This document shows, one piece after another, positions 1 through 8,215 of a DNA stretch of 62,792 nt (position 1 is the first letter of the stretch; the number at the start of each line of letters is the position of its first letter). The stretch covers positions 273 to 63,064 of the forward strand of contig CAJTJY010000022.1 in the NCBI GenBank assembly GCA_910576975.1. The letters are read 5' to 3'. The position numbers and the translations under genes were made by a program. This DNA is from an uncultured Lachnospiraceae bacterium. GTDB lineage: Bacteria > Bacillota > Clostridia > Lachnospirales > Lachnospiraceae. The notes under the pieces are model-generated. The model was given only the letters and a program-made list of their open reading frames with translations, did not search any database and was not told the DNA's origin.

Positions 1-179
1 CCCGCCATAATATGAAACGCATCCATCAGTCCTGCAATATACGCATGAGTGCCGTATTCAAAATCCTGCTTTTCCCTGCAATCTATAAGATGTTGGCAAA
101 CTTCCCTCTGTTTCTCCGTCAAATCAAGCTGATTAAAGGCATCCTCTGCACTTCCCTCATTATTACTATCTTTTTTCTT
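1..179 (-). pseudogene. DUF6809-like fragment, partial
   Basis: An open frame on the minus strand runs off the left edge. It has no ATG after the in-frame TGA at 180-182. The readable peptide contains LTEKQREVCQHLID and then THAYIAGLMDAFHIM, which recalls the C-terminal part of small DUF6809-type proteins common on mobile elements of gut Clostridia. The usual N-terminal third is absent, so this is probably a 5'-truncated remnant; an internal TTG start cannot be excluded. The family match is from memory and is weak. Confidence 0.3.
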
Positions 180-270
180 TCATTATATAAACAGACGGCA
201 ATATATTCAAACATACGGGATTATGTAACACCAGAAAAAAGCTCTTTGAACGAGTAACTTTTGCCTTTTC

Positions 271-440
271 AATTAGCAGACTTTTTAGCACGATTTTTTC
301 TCCGATTAGCAGGAGAGCCATTTTGATTAGCAAAAACATCAATTTTCTTGCTAATCATTAGCAAGCTAATCTGTGACGATAATTAACAGTTCAATTTCTC
401 TGTGGTCAAATCTGATTAGCAAAAATCGCTCCTGCTAATC
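271..440. repeat. Cluster of GATTAGCA octamers in both orientations
   Basis: About eight copies of GATTAGCA or its complement TGCTAATC (some lacking one base) lie in 170 bp, including 304, 325 and 414 (+) and 349 and 433 (-). TTGCTAAT-C-ATTAGCAA at 348-364 is a perfect palindrome with a 1-base centre. GATTAGCAGGAG (304-315) is matched by its reverse complement at 429-440. The spacing is irregular, so this looks like an operator or protein-binding cluster and not a simple tandem repeat. No gene is visible in 184-526. Confidence 0.6.
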
Positions 441-475
441 GCACATTGCTACGAGTTCAAATTTATTTGGAAAAT

Positions 476-515
476 GAGAAACGCCGAAAACCTTGAAAAA
501 TCAATGTTTTCGGCG
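476..515 (-). terminator. Terminator downstream of tRNA-Arg
   Basis: CGCCGAAAAC (482-491) and GTTTTCGGCG (506-515) form a perfect 10-bp stem with a 14-base loop. On the minus strand it is followed by a T-rich stretch and lies 11 bases past the 3' end of the tRNA. Confidence 0.75.
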
Positions 516-526
516 ATGTTTTCAGC

Positions 527-599
527 GTCGCTAAGAGGATTTGAACCTCCGACCTACCGCTTAGGAGGCGGTCGCTCTATCCAGCTGAGCTATAGCGAC
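527..599 (-). tRNA. tRNA-Arg (anticodon CCT)
   Basis: The 73-base minus-strand sequence folds as a complete cloverleaf: 7-bp acceptor stem (GTCGCTA/TAGCGAC), D stem GCTC/GAGC with AGCTGGATA loop, anticodon stem ACCGC/GCGGT with loop CTCCTAA (anticodon CCT, reading AGG), and a T arm with loop TTCAAAT. The 3' CCA is not encoded. A terminator hairpin follows. The 5' half and its upstream flank are duplicated just upstream (673-785). Confidence 0.95.
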
Positions 600-785
600 A
601 GTTACAAAATCTATATTTAGTTTTACTTGTTACCTTTTTCCTTGTCCTCTTGGGCGAGTGTTTTAACACTTTCTTAGGAGGCGGTCGCTCTATCCAGCTG
701 AGCTATAGCGACAATTACAAAATCTATATTTAGTTTTACTTGTTACCTTTTTCTATTTCCTCTTGGGCGAGTGTTTTAACACTTC
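560..785. repeat. 113-bp tandem duplication with a truncated tRNA-Arg 5' half
   Basis: Positions 560-672 are repeated at 673-785 with few differences (for example 601 g versus 714 a). The unit holds tRNA nucleotides 1 to about 40, up to the anticodon, plus the upstream flank that should carry the tRNA promoter. The second copy (673-712, minus strand) therefore encodes only half a tRNA, directly upstream of the intact gene. It could come from slippage or from an integration or excision event with a crossover in the anticodon region. Confidence 0.85.
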
Positions 786-857
786 TTCATTGAGGAATAC
801 TATATCTTCTGATTTACAGAAATACTTAGTATATCTATTAAAGTTATTCTCTACAGA

Positions 858-1739
858 TTATATGGAGTAATTTACTTGACCCTGCATCCAAATAGTCCCT
901 TTAAATCTGCGCCCAGGTGCAGGTTCACCTAACAAATCCTCTTGATTTATACAAACATCAAAAACTAATTGATTACTATTGATTGTCAATACATAACATT
1001 TTTCTTGTGTCTTATGATTTTCCAATGTATAATAATCCAAAATCTCACCCATGATACTATATTGATCACTTTCAATTCCATAAGGCATAAAATAAGTATC
1101 AACAATAGAGAAAATATCTTCTGTCATTATTCTTCTTGAAATCATAGAATAAGTATCTATATCTTTCAAGGTCAGACTTTCCATTGCTTCCTCATCGCCT
1201 TCACGTGCAGCTTCCATAAGATGTGAACGATTGCTACTTAATTTCTGGCTACTTTTTATTTGAGACTCGTTTTTATATATAGGTAAAATAACTACTCCGC
1301 CAGCGGAAAGCGCTGACATTGTCGTATTCACCGGAAACCTCCTGCTGTTCTTTGTTCTTGATTCTTGAAGGTACTCCACTACATTTTGCAAATAAAAAAT
1401 TAGAGTTACACCTATTCTCATTTCATCACAGACACCAGCATAAGCTTCTCTGTCAGAGCGCTTTTCGATCTCAACCCTCTCCTCTGTGGTAACGCCACTG
1501 CCAATAAAGTATGGATAATAATAGTCTAATTGGAAATTATTTTCATCAATATATTCACCTCTGACAGCTATTCCAATAAATTGTCCAAACTCCCGGCTTA
1601 ATTCTGCAAATACATTCCCACAATCATCCTCAGTAATCAACTTTTTATCTGGTTTATTTATAATATCAGCAATTAAAGAATCAATTTCCCGCTTATTGGT
1701 AATATGTTTAAATCCAATACTTCTCAGATAATTATGCAT
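858..1739 (-). CDS. DUF3881 family protein
   Basis: This 293-residue protein begins MHNYLRSIGF and is preceded by a GAGGAAAG ribosome-binding site. I recognise it as DUF3881, a family largely restricted to Lachnospiraceae and often found near parB. No signal peptide, membrane segment or catalytic motif is evident, so it is probably cytosolic. It is the outermost gene of the leftward row DUF4446-parB-parA but is separated from DUF4446 by about 250 bp and may have its own promoter. Function is unknown. Confidence 0.8.
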   Translation of the reverse strand: MHNYLRSIGFKHITNKREIDSLIADIINKPDKKLITEDDCGNVFAELSREFGQFIGIAVRGEYIDENNFQLDYYYPYFIGSGVTTEERVEIEKRSDREAYAGVCDEMRIGVTLIFYLQNVVEYLQESRTKNSRRFPVNTTMSALSAGGVVILPIYKNESQIKSSQKLSSNRSHLMEAAREGDEEAMESLTLKDIDTYSMISRRIMTEDIFSIVDTYFMPYGIESDQYSIMGEILDYYTLENHKTQEKCYVLTINSNQLVFDVCINQEDLLGEPAPGRRFKGTIWMQGQVNYSI

Positions 1740-1936
1740 TCTTTCCTCCCATAGTTCACCTACTGAGTCATAAATCGAGAGATGAGTAAATTTATCTTTT
1801 CTGCAATAAATTTATCTTCATCTATTATATAATATAAATTTCCGTTTTGCAAATCATTTATGAAAATTTTTTTATTTTTTTCATAACAAAACATATTTTT
1901 CCATGGTCACACTTAATAATATTAATATCTAAGCAT

Positions 1937-1984
1937 TTATACCTTGCAAGATGGCCGCATGACATACGGAGTTCCCTAGAGAGA
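1937..1984 (+). repeat. Isolated copy of the ~45-bp origin-proximal repeat
   Basis: The segment starting TTATACCTTGCAAG and continuing ATGGCCGCATGACAT to CCCTAGAGAG matches the unit of the tandem array at 7237-7830 (GTATACCTTGTGAAAC, GCATGACCAT, then GAGAG). It sits alone between the DUF3881 and DUF4446 genes, about 5.3 kb from the array. Confidence 0.55.
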
Positions 1985-1991
1985 TGGGTTT

Positions 1992-2516
1992 CTACGATAT
2001 TTTCTTTACTTCCGATTCCATTGCAAGATTTAGTGCTTCTTTTTCCTCTTCCGCTAATACAATGATTGAATTTCCATTCAAGATCTCTTTAATATAAGTA
2101 TAACACCCTTCTCTGCTGTGCATAGCATTAATAATAAATCCATCATTCTTTTGATCTAATAACGCAAGAGAAAAACTAAGCTTTCCTCCCATTTCATGAA
2201 AAGCATCATATTTTACCATTCCAATTTTCTGAAATGTATTCTTTAAAGAATCAGAGATAACTTGAATATTTTCTCTATTTTTTTTCTCAGATTCCAAAAG
2301 AGTTTCTACCTGCTGAATTCTAGTGATCAATGTGTCTTCTAATGATTCTGCATTTTTTCCCTGCATAAATGATTCGTACTTTTTACGAATTTTTCTAGTT
2401 TTCCCTAAATTCACAAGTAATAAAGTAAAGATAACAGCAATCAATAATGCAAAAACTGCAAATACTATTAAAAAATCATCTACAGTAAAATAAAAATCTA
2501 TATAATTAGATTCCAT
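1992..2516 (-). CDS. DUF4446 family membrane-anchored protein
   Basis: Starting at MESNYIDFYF gives 174 residues. An earlier ATG (2528) is in frame, but GGAGG lies 5 bases before the 2516 ATG, so the later start is preferred. Residues about 13-35 form one hydrophobic membrane anchor, followed by a basic stretch, a short coiled coil and a compact C-terminal domain. DUF4446 proteins are usually found beside spo0J/parB in Clostridia, as here (80 bp downstream of parB, same strand). The role is not established; a membrane partner of chromosome segregation is only a guess. Confidence 0.8.
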   Translation of the reverse strand: MESNYIDFYFTVDDFLIVFAVFALLIAVIFTLLLVNLGKTRKIRKKYESFMQGKNAESLEDTLITRIQQVETLLESEKKNRENIQVISDSLKNTFQKIGMVKYDAFHEMGGKLSFSLALLDQKNDGFIINAMHSREGCYTYIKEILNGNSIIVLAEEEKEALNLAMESEVKKIS

Positions 2517-2596
2517 TGTTTCCTCCATTCTAAGTTTTTATAATTACTTAAAAACAATACATACTCATAATAACAGTCAACTTTTAGAACATATGT

Positions 2597-3499
2597 TTAG
2601 TTTTCTATCTGATGAATGGATTGAAATAATTCCATAATCCTCTCCAATTCATCACTAGAATAATATTCAATTTCAATTTTTCCCTTTTCCTTGCTTTTTT
2701 TATGAATAAGCACTTTTGTTCCCATGATACTTTTTAATTTTTGTTCCATATCTTCATAAAATACAGCTAAAGAATCTTCCTCCTTATTCACTGATTGTTC
2801 AACTTTATCATTCTGCAATTTCTTTATAAGTTTTTCTGTCTCTCTAACACTTAAATTCTCATCAAAAATTTGCTGAGCAGTTATATATTGTTTCTCACTA
2901 TCAGTAATGCCAAGCAGCGCCCGAGCGTGTCCTGTTGTAATAAGATCATCAATCACCATTTGCTGTACTCTTTGATCTAATTTCAAAAGACGCATCGCAT
3001 TAGTTACTGATGTTCTTGATTTTGATATACGCTCTGCCAACTCATCCTGCTTTAAATGAAATTCATTTATTAGTTTCTTATAAGCTAAAGCCTCTTCAAT
3101 AGGATTTAAATTTTCCCTTTGTATATTTTCAATTAAAGATATTTCAACTATTTCACGATCTGTTAACTTTTTTATGATGACAGGAATCTCTTTTAATCCA
3201 GCAAGTTTTGCCGCTCTCCATCTCCGTTCACCTGCTATTATTTCATAATAATCTTTTTTATCCTGTACTAATAATGGTTGTAAGACTCCATATTGTTTTA
3301 AAGATTCGGATAATTCTAATAAAGAATCCTCGTCAAAGCTTTTTCTGGGCTGATCTTTGTTAGGCTCTACTTTTCCTATTTTAACATAAATAACATCTTT
3401 TCCTATTTCTGGTTTCTTTATTCCTTCTGCATTAGCTGTGCCGATTTTATCTGGAAGCATAATATCTAAACCTTTTCCCAATCCTCGCGCCATAGCCAT
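2597..3499 (-). CDS. parB: Chromosome-partitioning protein ParB (Spo0J)
   Basis: This 300-residue protein is the CTP-dependent DNA clamp that loads at parS and works with ParA and SMC in origin segregation. The N-terminus (MAMARGLGKGLD) carries the ParA-stimulating basic motif. The conserved GERRWRAAK box, part of the CTP-binding fold, is near residue 90. A helix-turn-helix lies at about 151-172 and a dimerisation region ends the protein. Its ATG overlaps the parA stop codon (TAATG), so the two are translationally coupled. Three parS-like sites lie upstream, in 4690-6789. Confidence 0.96.
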   Translation of the reverse strand: MAMARGLGKGLDIMLPDKIGTANAEGIKKPEIGKDVIYVKIGKVEPNKDQPRKSFDEDSLLELSESLKQYGVLQPLLVQDKKDYYEIIAGERRWRAAKLAGLKEIPVIIKKLTDREIVEISLIENIQRENLNPIEEALAYKKLINEFHLKQDELAERISKSRTSVTNAMRLLKLDQRVQQMVIDDLITTGHARALLGITDSEKQYITAQQIFDENLSVRETEKLIKKLQNDKVEQSVNKEEDSLAVFYEDMEQKLKSIMGTKVLIHKKSKEKGKIEIEYYSSDELERIMELFQSIHQIEN

Positions 3500-4269
3500 T
3501 ATCTTATGTCCTCTCTTTCCATTACTTCTATAGCCAATAAACGATAACTTTCCGCACCTGCTGATTTTGTGTCATATAAATTAATTGGCAAACCATAACT
3601 GGGAGCTTCCGCTAACCGAATATTTCTTGGAATAATTGTTTTGTAAATGTTAGTATCCAAATTTGTTTTAACATTGTCTACTACCTGAAGCGAAAGATTA
3701 GTCCTAGCATCATACATGGTAAAAACGACCCCCTCCATTTCAAGATCAGGGTTTAGTCTCTTCTGTACTAGGTTGATTGTATGTATTAATTGACTCAATC
3801 CTTCCAATGCATAATATTCACATTGTATCGGAACTAATACTGTATTTGCGGTAGTCATTGCATTAATTGTAAGCATACTTAAGGAAGGAGGACAATCTAT
3901 TATAATATAATCGAAATCATCTTTTATATAATCCACTTCATTTTTTAGTATATATTCTTTCTCACTGATTTCTAATAATTCAATCTCTGCCCCGGCAAGA
4001 TTAATATCCGATGGCAATAAACAGAGATTTTCAATTTCTGTTTTACATATACTTTCTCGAATCGTACATTTTCCTATCATGAGCTCATATACCGTATTAT
4101 CAATCTCTTCTCTTTCAAGACCAAGCCCACTTGTAGTATTCCCCTGAGGATCTAGATCAATTGTAAGAATCTTCTTCCCTGCTTCTGCAAGACAAGCTGA
4201 TAAATTGATTGCCGTAGTAGTTTTTCCAACACCGCCCTTTTGATTAGCGATAGCGATTATTCTTCCCAT
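3499..4269 (-). CDS. parA: Chromosome-partitioning ATPase ParA (Soj)
   Basis: This 256-residue P-loop ATPase starts MGRIIAIANQKGGVGKTTT, with the deviant Walker A motif KGGVGKTT at residues 11-18; YIIIDCPPSL follows as Walker A'. It binds DNA in the ATP form and positions ParB-parS complexes; Soj proteins also modulate DnaA. An upstream ATG at 4302 is in frame, but GGAGG lies 5 bases before the 4269 ATG, and homologues begin there. It is the first gene of parA-parB. The upstream region is the unusually long gene-free stretch to 8215. Confidence 0.96.
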   Translation of the reverse strand: MGRIIAIANQKGGVGKTTTAINLSACLAEAGKKILTIDLDPQGNTTSGLGLEREEIDNTVYELMIGKCTIRESICKTEIENLCLLPSDINLAGAEIELLEISEKEYILKNEVDYIKDDFDYIIIDCPPSLSMLTINAMTTANTVLVPIQCEYYALEGLSQLIHTINLVQKRLNPDLEMEGVVFTMYDARTNLSLQVVDNVKTNLDTNIYKTIIPRNIRLAEAPSYGLPINLYDTKSAGAESYRLLAIEVMEREDIR

Positions 4270-4689
4270 GTTTACCTCCAATTCTCTTTGGCTTCTATTC
4301 ATTATATCACTTTCTATAATGAAATACTATACTTTTATTATTGAGATTTCCTTAAATCATAGGATTATAAATCAGTAATATTGGAAAAAATAAAATTATC
4401 ATAAATTAAAAATACTATCAAAATCCAACCTATTTGTTATCCCTTAATATTTTCAATTTTTAACAGAATGCTTAAAATGTCGGTTATAACTATTGACTGT
4501 ATTAAGATCTAAAAAATAAATTTAATAGGGAATTATAAATAATATATGATTTATCGTATTTACCGTCTCTTATATTAAGGTAAATTAAAACAATACTCGT
4601 TATAATATAGTTTTGCTGATATTCTTTATTTATAATCGATATATTAGCTTTTTAATCATTTAAAACTTAAAACAGCAAATTTATTGAAA

Positions 4690-4705
4690 TGTTTCATGTG
4701 AAACT
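4690..4705. promoter_or_regulatory. parS-like site 1
   Basis: TGTTTCATGTGAAACT matches the bacterial parS consensus TGTTTCACGTGAAACA at 14 of 16 positions. It lies 420 bp upstream of the parA start and is a likely ParB nucleation site. Confidence 0.75.
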
Positions 4706-4951
4706 TTTTAGATTACATAATTAATATCAATAAACTAGAATTTATAAGAAAAATAACAACTCTGCTTGATTCCAACTATTAAGATATAGCCACATCAAAA
4801 ACCTTTATTACAATTTTATTTTATAGATTTTAATATTTGTCCAATACCATATTAGGATAAAGAAATTTTGAATAAAAGCAAATTAAAAATCATTTTTTAT
4901 ATGCTATAATGCCAATAGAAAAAAATGAAAAGTCCACGTTGACGAAAGAAA

Positions 4952-4987
4952 AATCCCTAAACTGTATTGCAGTACAGTTTAGGGATT
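4952..4987 (-). terminator. Strong hairpin, probable terminator
   Basis: AATCCCTAAACTGTA (4952-4966) and its exact complement at 4973-4987 make a 15-bp perfect stem with a 6-base loop. T-rich or A-rich flanks on both sides allow bidirectional termination. It lies downstream of the small minus-strand peptide ORF at 5024-5137. Confidence 0.7.
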
Positions 4988-5023
4988 CTTCTTTACTTTT
5001 ATACTGGCAAAGCGCCCAGTAGG

Positions 5024-5137
5024 TTATTTGTTGCTCCTATCATTGCTGTCTAACCATTTGATGATATAGTGGCAAGCTACACCAGCCGCAACAGCAATAA
5101 AAAAGAAATGAAGATATCCAACGCCGACACCTCTTTC
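5024..5137 (-). CDS. Possible small hydrophobic (toxin-like) peptide
   Basis: A short minus-strand frame reads GVGYLHFFFIAVAAGVACH, then YIIKWLDSNDRSNK and a TAA at 5024-5026. A membrane helix followed by a KWLD-type charged tail is a pattern I associate with small hydrophobic peptides common in gut Clostridia, some of which resemble type I toxins or holin-like toxins. No in-frame ATG is visible; the frame opens after a TGA near 5138. It may be a decayed copy or use an unusual start. The strong terminator at 4952-4987 supports a short transcript. Confidence 0.35.
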   Translation of the reverse strand, partial: ERGVGVGYLHFFFIAVAAGVACHYIIKWLDSNDRSNK

Positions 5138-5667
5138 CTGTTGTCAGTTTTCGGTGAGCAACGCAAAAATAATAACATACTGTTTAATATTATTCTATCT
5201 TTTTTTTAAAGATTTGTAATTGGGAATGTGACAGAATCAATTTGATGCTCGCACTGTGGACATCTCGAAAAACCATTTTGATAAAGACATCTTCTTTTGG
5301 CAGGAAAAGTTGAATATATTTTTGAATTTTATTTTTATCTGGTTTTATTCTTGTATAAGTTTTTTATATTCTTAAAAATCTATATACTTATATTAAATGA
5401 TCACTACTTAACTATTTTATAATTTTTTTAACTACACTATACAATTATAAGAAGTAAAAATTATTAGTTTGAAATATTACTCTTGTAAATTTATATTATA
5501 TACCATCTTATATTATCAAAAACATAATGAATTATAGTTTTAAAATCCAATTTTCTTGTAAAAAATTATGCTTACATTTATATACTCCTTATGCTGCCCT
5601 TTCTTATCCATATGACCTATCACATTTCACAAATCATACTTCCATATTCATACATGCTACCATCTTA

Positions 5668-5925
5668 TAAAATATACCTTGCAAAAAGGACATATCACAT
5701 AATGTGTTGTCCAAAGGATGTGATTATTTATAATATGTTATAAGATTTCATATTGTTAGAGAAATATTTTAACAAACTTTCTTTTTGAAACTAAAATAGC
5801 TTTTTATAAATATCAAAATAATCTTGTTTTATATACGCATAAATAATAAATTAGAAAGCTCTAAGCAAATATATATAATGCTTGCGTTACTTATTTTATT
5901 TTTTATTTAGAACATTATTTTTATA
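5668..5925. repeat. Diverged direct repeat, copy 1
   Basis: It starts with a ~45-bp unit (ATATACCTTGCAAAAAGG), continues with GTGATTATTTATAAT, TTATAAGATTTCATATT and GAAATA, and ends with AAATTAGAAAGCTC and a TTATTTTATTTT stretch. The same landmarks in the same order occur at 6960-7228. Confidence 0.6.
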
Positions 5926-6150
5926 CTTACTGAAACAGTCGCTTCGTATATTGGGTTTACAGAGGATTAATTTTAAAATATTTATTATTTTCCTGGATTA
6001 GGTTTTCCTACTTAATATTCATTGAATCATAACTTTTTGTCTTTTAAAATTATTATATAATATATATATAAAGTTAATGACAGACATTTTAAAATCAACA
6101 ATTTCATTATTTCAGACTATATAGATTATTTCTAATGAAATAATAATAGA

Positions 6151-6166
6151 TGTTTCACATGAAACA
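6151..6166. promoter_or_regulatory. parS-like site 2
   Basis: TGTTTCACATGAAACA differs from the parS consensus TGTTTCACGTGAAACA at one central base. On the opposite strand it reads identically to site 3. Confidence 0.85.
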
Positions 6167-6773
6167 TAGGTGGAAGGTATAAAAACATAAATATAGTTTT
6201 CACTTTAGAATTCTTTCCCATTTTTTACGATTACTTCTTTAAATCAGATTTATGTGATATAAATAGATGATAATTTGTACGTTAAAAATACCAATACACC
6301 ACTAATAATAATTTAAAAATAATTACTCATAAAACTCTGATTTTTAATTAATTCTTGCAACTTCTGTAAATTTATACATACAAACTTCAATCCTTTTTTT
6401 AATGCTTAATTTTTCTATACACTTATGTATATTAAAATTTATATCGTATTCAAATTTACTTTTTAAAAGTCTTATCTAATAGTTTTTATTCCATAAAGTC
6501 TTAAAAAAGCTTTTAAACAGTATCATATATTTTATTAACTTGAATTTCTATGATAACAACATAAATTCTTATTAGATCATCTATTTAATACATAAATGTT
6601 TATAATATCTATAATAGAATCTAGTTTTTATAAGTTCTAAATATACATGATAACTCTCCAGAAATTATATTTTTAAATAGTATATATGATCTAGATATAA
6701 CAGTTAAAAATTTTTAGAAGCTCTAAAAATATATTATTAAAATTTATAAGTTTTAAAATTCTAGTATAAAAAA

Positions 6774-6789
6774 TGTTTCATGTGAAACA
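6774..6789. promoter_or_regulatory. parS-like site 3
   Basis: TGTTTCATGTGAAACA differs from the consensus parS at one central base. It is the third such site within 2.1 kb, about 2.5 kb upstream of parA. Confidence 0.85.
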
Positions 6790-6959
6790 TTCCATACTAT
6801 AGAAAATCCAACAAAAATCTTTTATAGTTAAATTTACATGTCAATTAATAAATTTATTAAAGAATAATATATAAAACTATTATTTAAAATCAACAACATG
6901 GGTCTATAATTACCATATTATACGTTTTATTAATAAGAATATCAATTACACGTTTATCT

Positions 6960-7228
6960 CTATACCTTGCGAGAAAAACTCGCTGTTTAATGGGATGATA
7001 AGGATATGATTATTTATAATTTGTTATAAGATTTCATATTATTGTAGAAATACTGACAAAAAAAAATTATTTTGCAAATTAAAATAGAATTGTTAAGAAT
7101 ATTAATATATAAATTTATAAAAGAATAAGTTTTTAAGTATTTTTATACTAGTAAAAAGATAAAATATATAGTATAAATTAGAAAGCTCAATTCAAGTTTA
7201 TATATTGTTTGTGCCATTTATTTTATTT
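6960..7228. repeat. Diverged direct repeat, copy 2
   Basis: It starts with CTATACCTTGCGAGAAAAA, continues with ATGATTATTTATAAT, TTATAAGATTTCATATT and GAAATA, and ends with AAATTAGAAAGCTC and TTATTTTATTTT, paralleling 5668-5925. It leads directly into the tandem array at 7237. Confidence 0.6.
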
Positions 7229-7236
7229 TCTCGTTT

Positions 7237-7830
7237 TCATACCTTATGATACGGCCGTATAACCATAATGGGATGACCCTGAGAGTATACCTTGCGAAAC
7301 GAACACATGACCATAATGGGATGACCGATAAGGTATAACCTTGTGAATTGCCAGATGAGGATAAAGAGGTAACCCTGAGGGTATACCTTGTGAGACGGAC
7401 GCATGACCATAATGGGATGAAGAGGGTATACTTTGTGAAATAGGTCAACTGAGTATAATGAGGTGATCCAGAAAGGTATACCTTGTGAAACGTCCGAACG
7501 AGCATAAAAGGATGACCAAAGAGTATACTTTATTAATGACCACACGGGATAACCCAGAGAGTATACACTCTAAACAATCGCATAACATAACAGGATACTA
7601 GGGGAATACCTGATAAAATAACCACATGGCATTGAAACCAAAAGGCGTACCTGCTCAAAAAACCACATGGCATTAGGGTGACCCTAATGGGTAACTGATA
7701 AAAGACCACATAGAAATATTTACTACGCCCAAAGAATATACTTTCTAAAACAGTCGCATTTCATCATGGAATGACCATAGGACATATTATATGATACATC
7801 CAAATATGATCATTCGCCCATTAAAACATA
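7237..7830. repeat. About 13 imperfect ~45-bp tandem repeats
   Basis: Successive units begin near GTATACCTTGTGAAAC, carry GCATGACCATAATGGGATGA in the middle and end near CCNGAGAG. The first six or so, to about 7530, are well conserved; later ones decay, keeping ACCACATGGCAT or TCGCAT. Unit length varies from about 38 to 50 bp. The repeats are contiguous, with no unique spacers, so it is not a CRISPR array. Minus-strand ORFs across it only translate the repeat and have no plausible start context. Confidence 0.8.
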
Positions 7831-8215
7831 TAATTATACTTGATAAATCTTAATTTTCTAACATTGTTATGTCTTATTTTTCAAAAAACATCTCTTAGAA
7901 ACTGGTATAGAGCCACTTACTTCTCATTTTAAAAAAGTATGCCAAACAGTTCATTAATCTACAATCTGACAAATTAATTTAAATATTTAAAACAATCTAA
8001 CATGTCCTTATTAGTCATAACTCTCAATTTATTTTTTATTAGAGATTTGATTAAGAAAAAAATAATAGAATCTATATATAAGACAAATTCCAATTACAAT
8101 CTTAAATAGATTATTCGTAAGAAAAATCATAATAGCTTAATCTCTCTGGTAAACAACCAAATTTTAATAAAATCCTATGCTTACCATTTTGACTCATCAT
8201 TCTCCTTTAAAATTC

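Larger units (their letters stand above)
4270..8215. other. 3.9-kb AT-rich gene desert beside parAB
   Basis: No convincing long ORF is present in nearly 4 kb between parA and the coiled-coil gene. Base composition is far more AT-rich than in neighbouring genes. It contains three parS-like palindromes (4690, 6151, 6774), a strong hairpin (4952-4987), a possible small hydrophobic peptide gene (5024-5137), a degraded zinc-ribbon-like fragment (minus strand, about 5208-5310, with CPQC), a diverged direct duplication (5668-5925 and 6960-7228) and a tandem array (7237-7830). I infer a centromere-like or structural role, or a decayed insertion. Confidence 0.7.

Noticed and set aside
12..257. Plus-strand 81-codon ORF with a hydrophobic stretch.
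   Set aside because: The opposite strand gives a better match (DUF6809-like fragment), and no ribosome-binding site precedes the plus-strand ATG.
7218..7545. Two overlapping minus-strand ORFs (95 and 102 codons) across the tandem repeats.
   Set aside because: Their residues simply translate the 45-bp repeat, there is no ribosome-binding site and the composition (many Tyr, Arg, Ser, Pro) is not protein-like.
7237..7830. Possible CRISPR array because of many ~45-bp repeats.
   Set aside because: Units are contiguous and decay gradually. There are no unique spacers and no cas genes.
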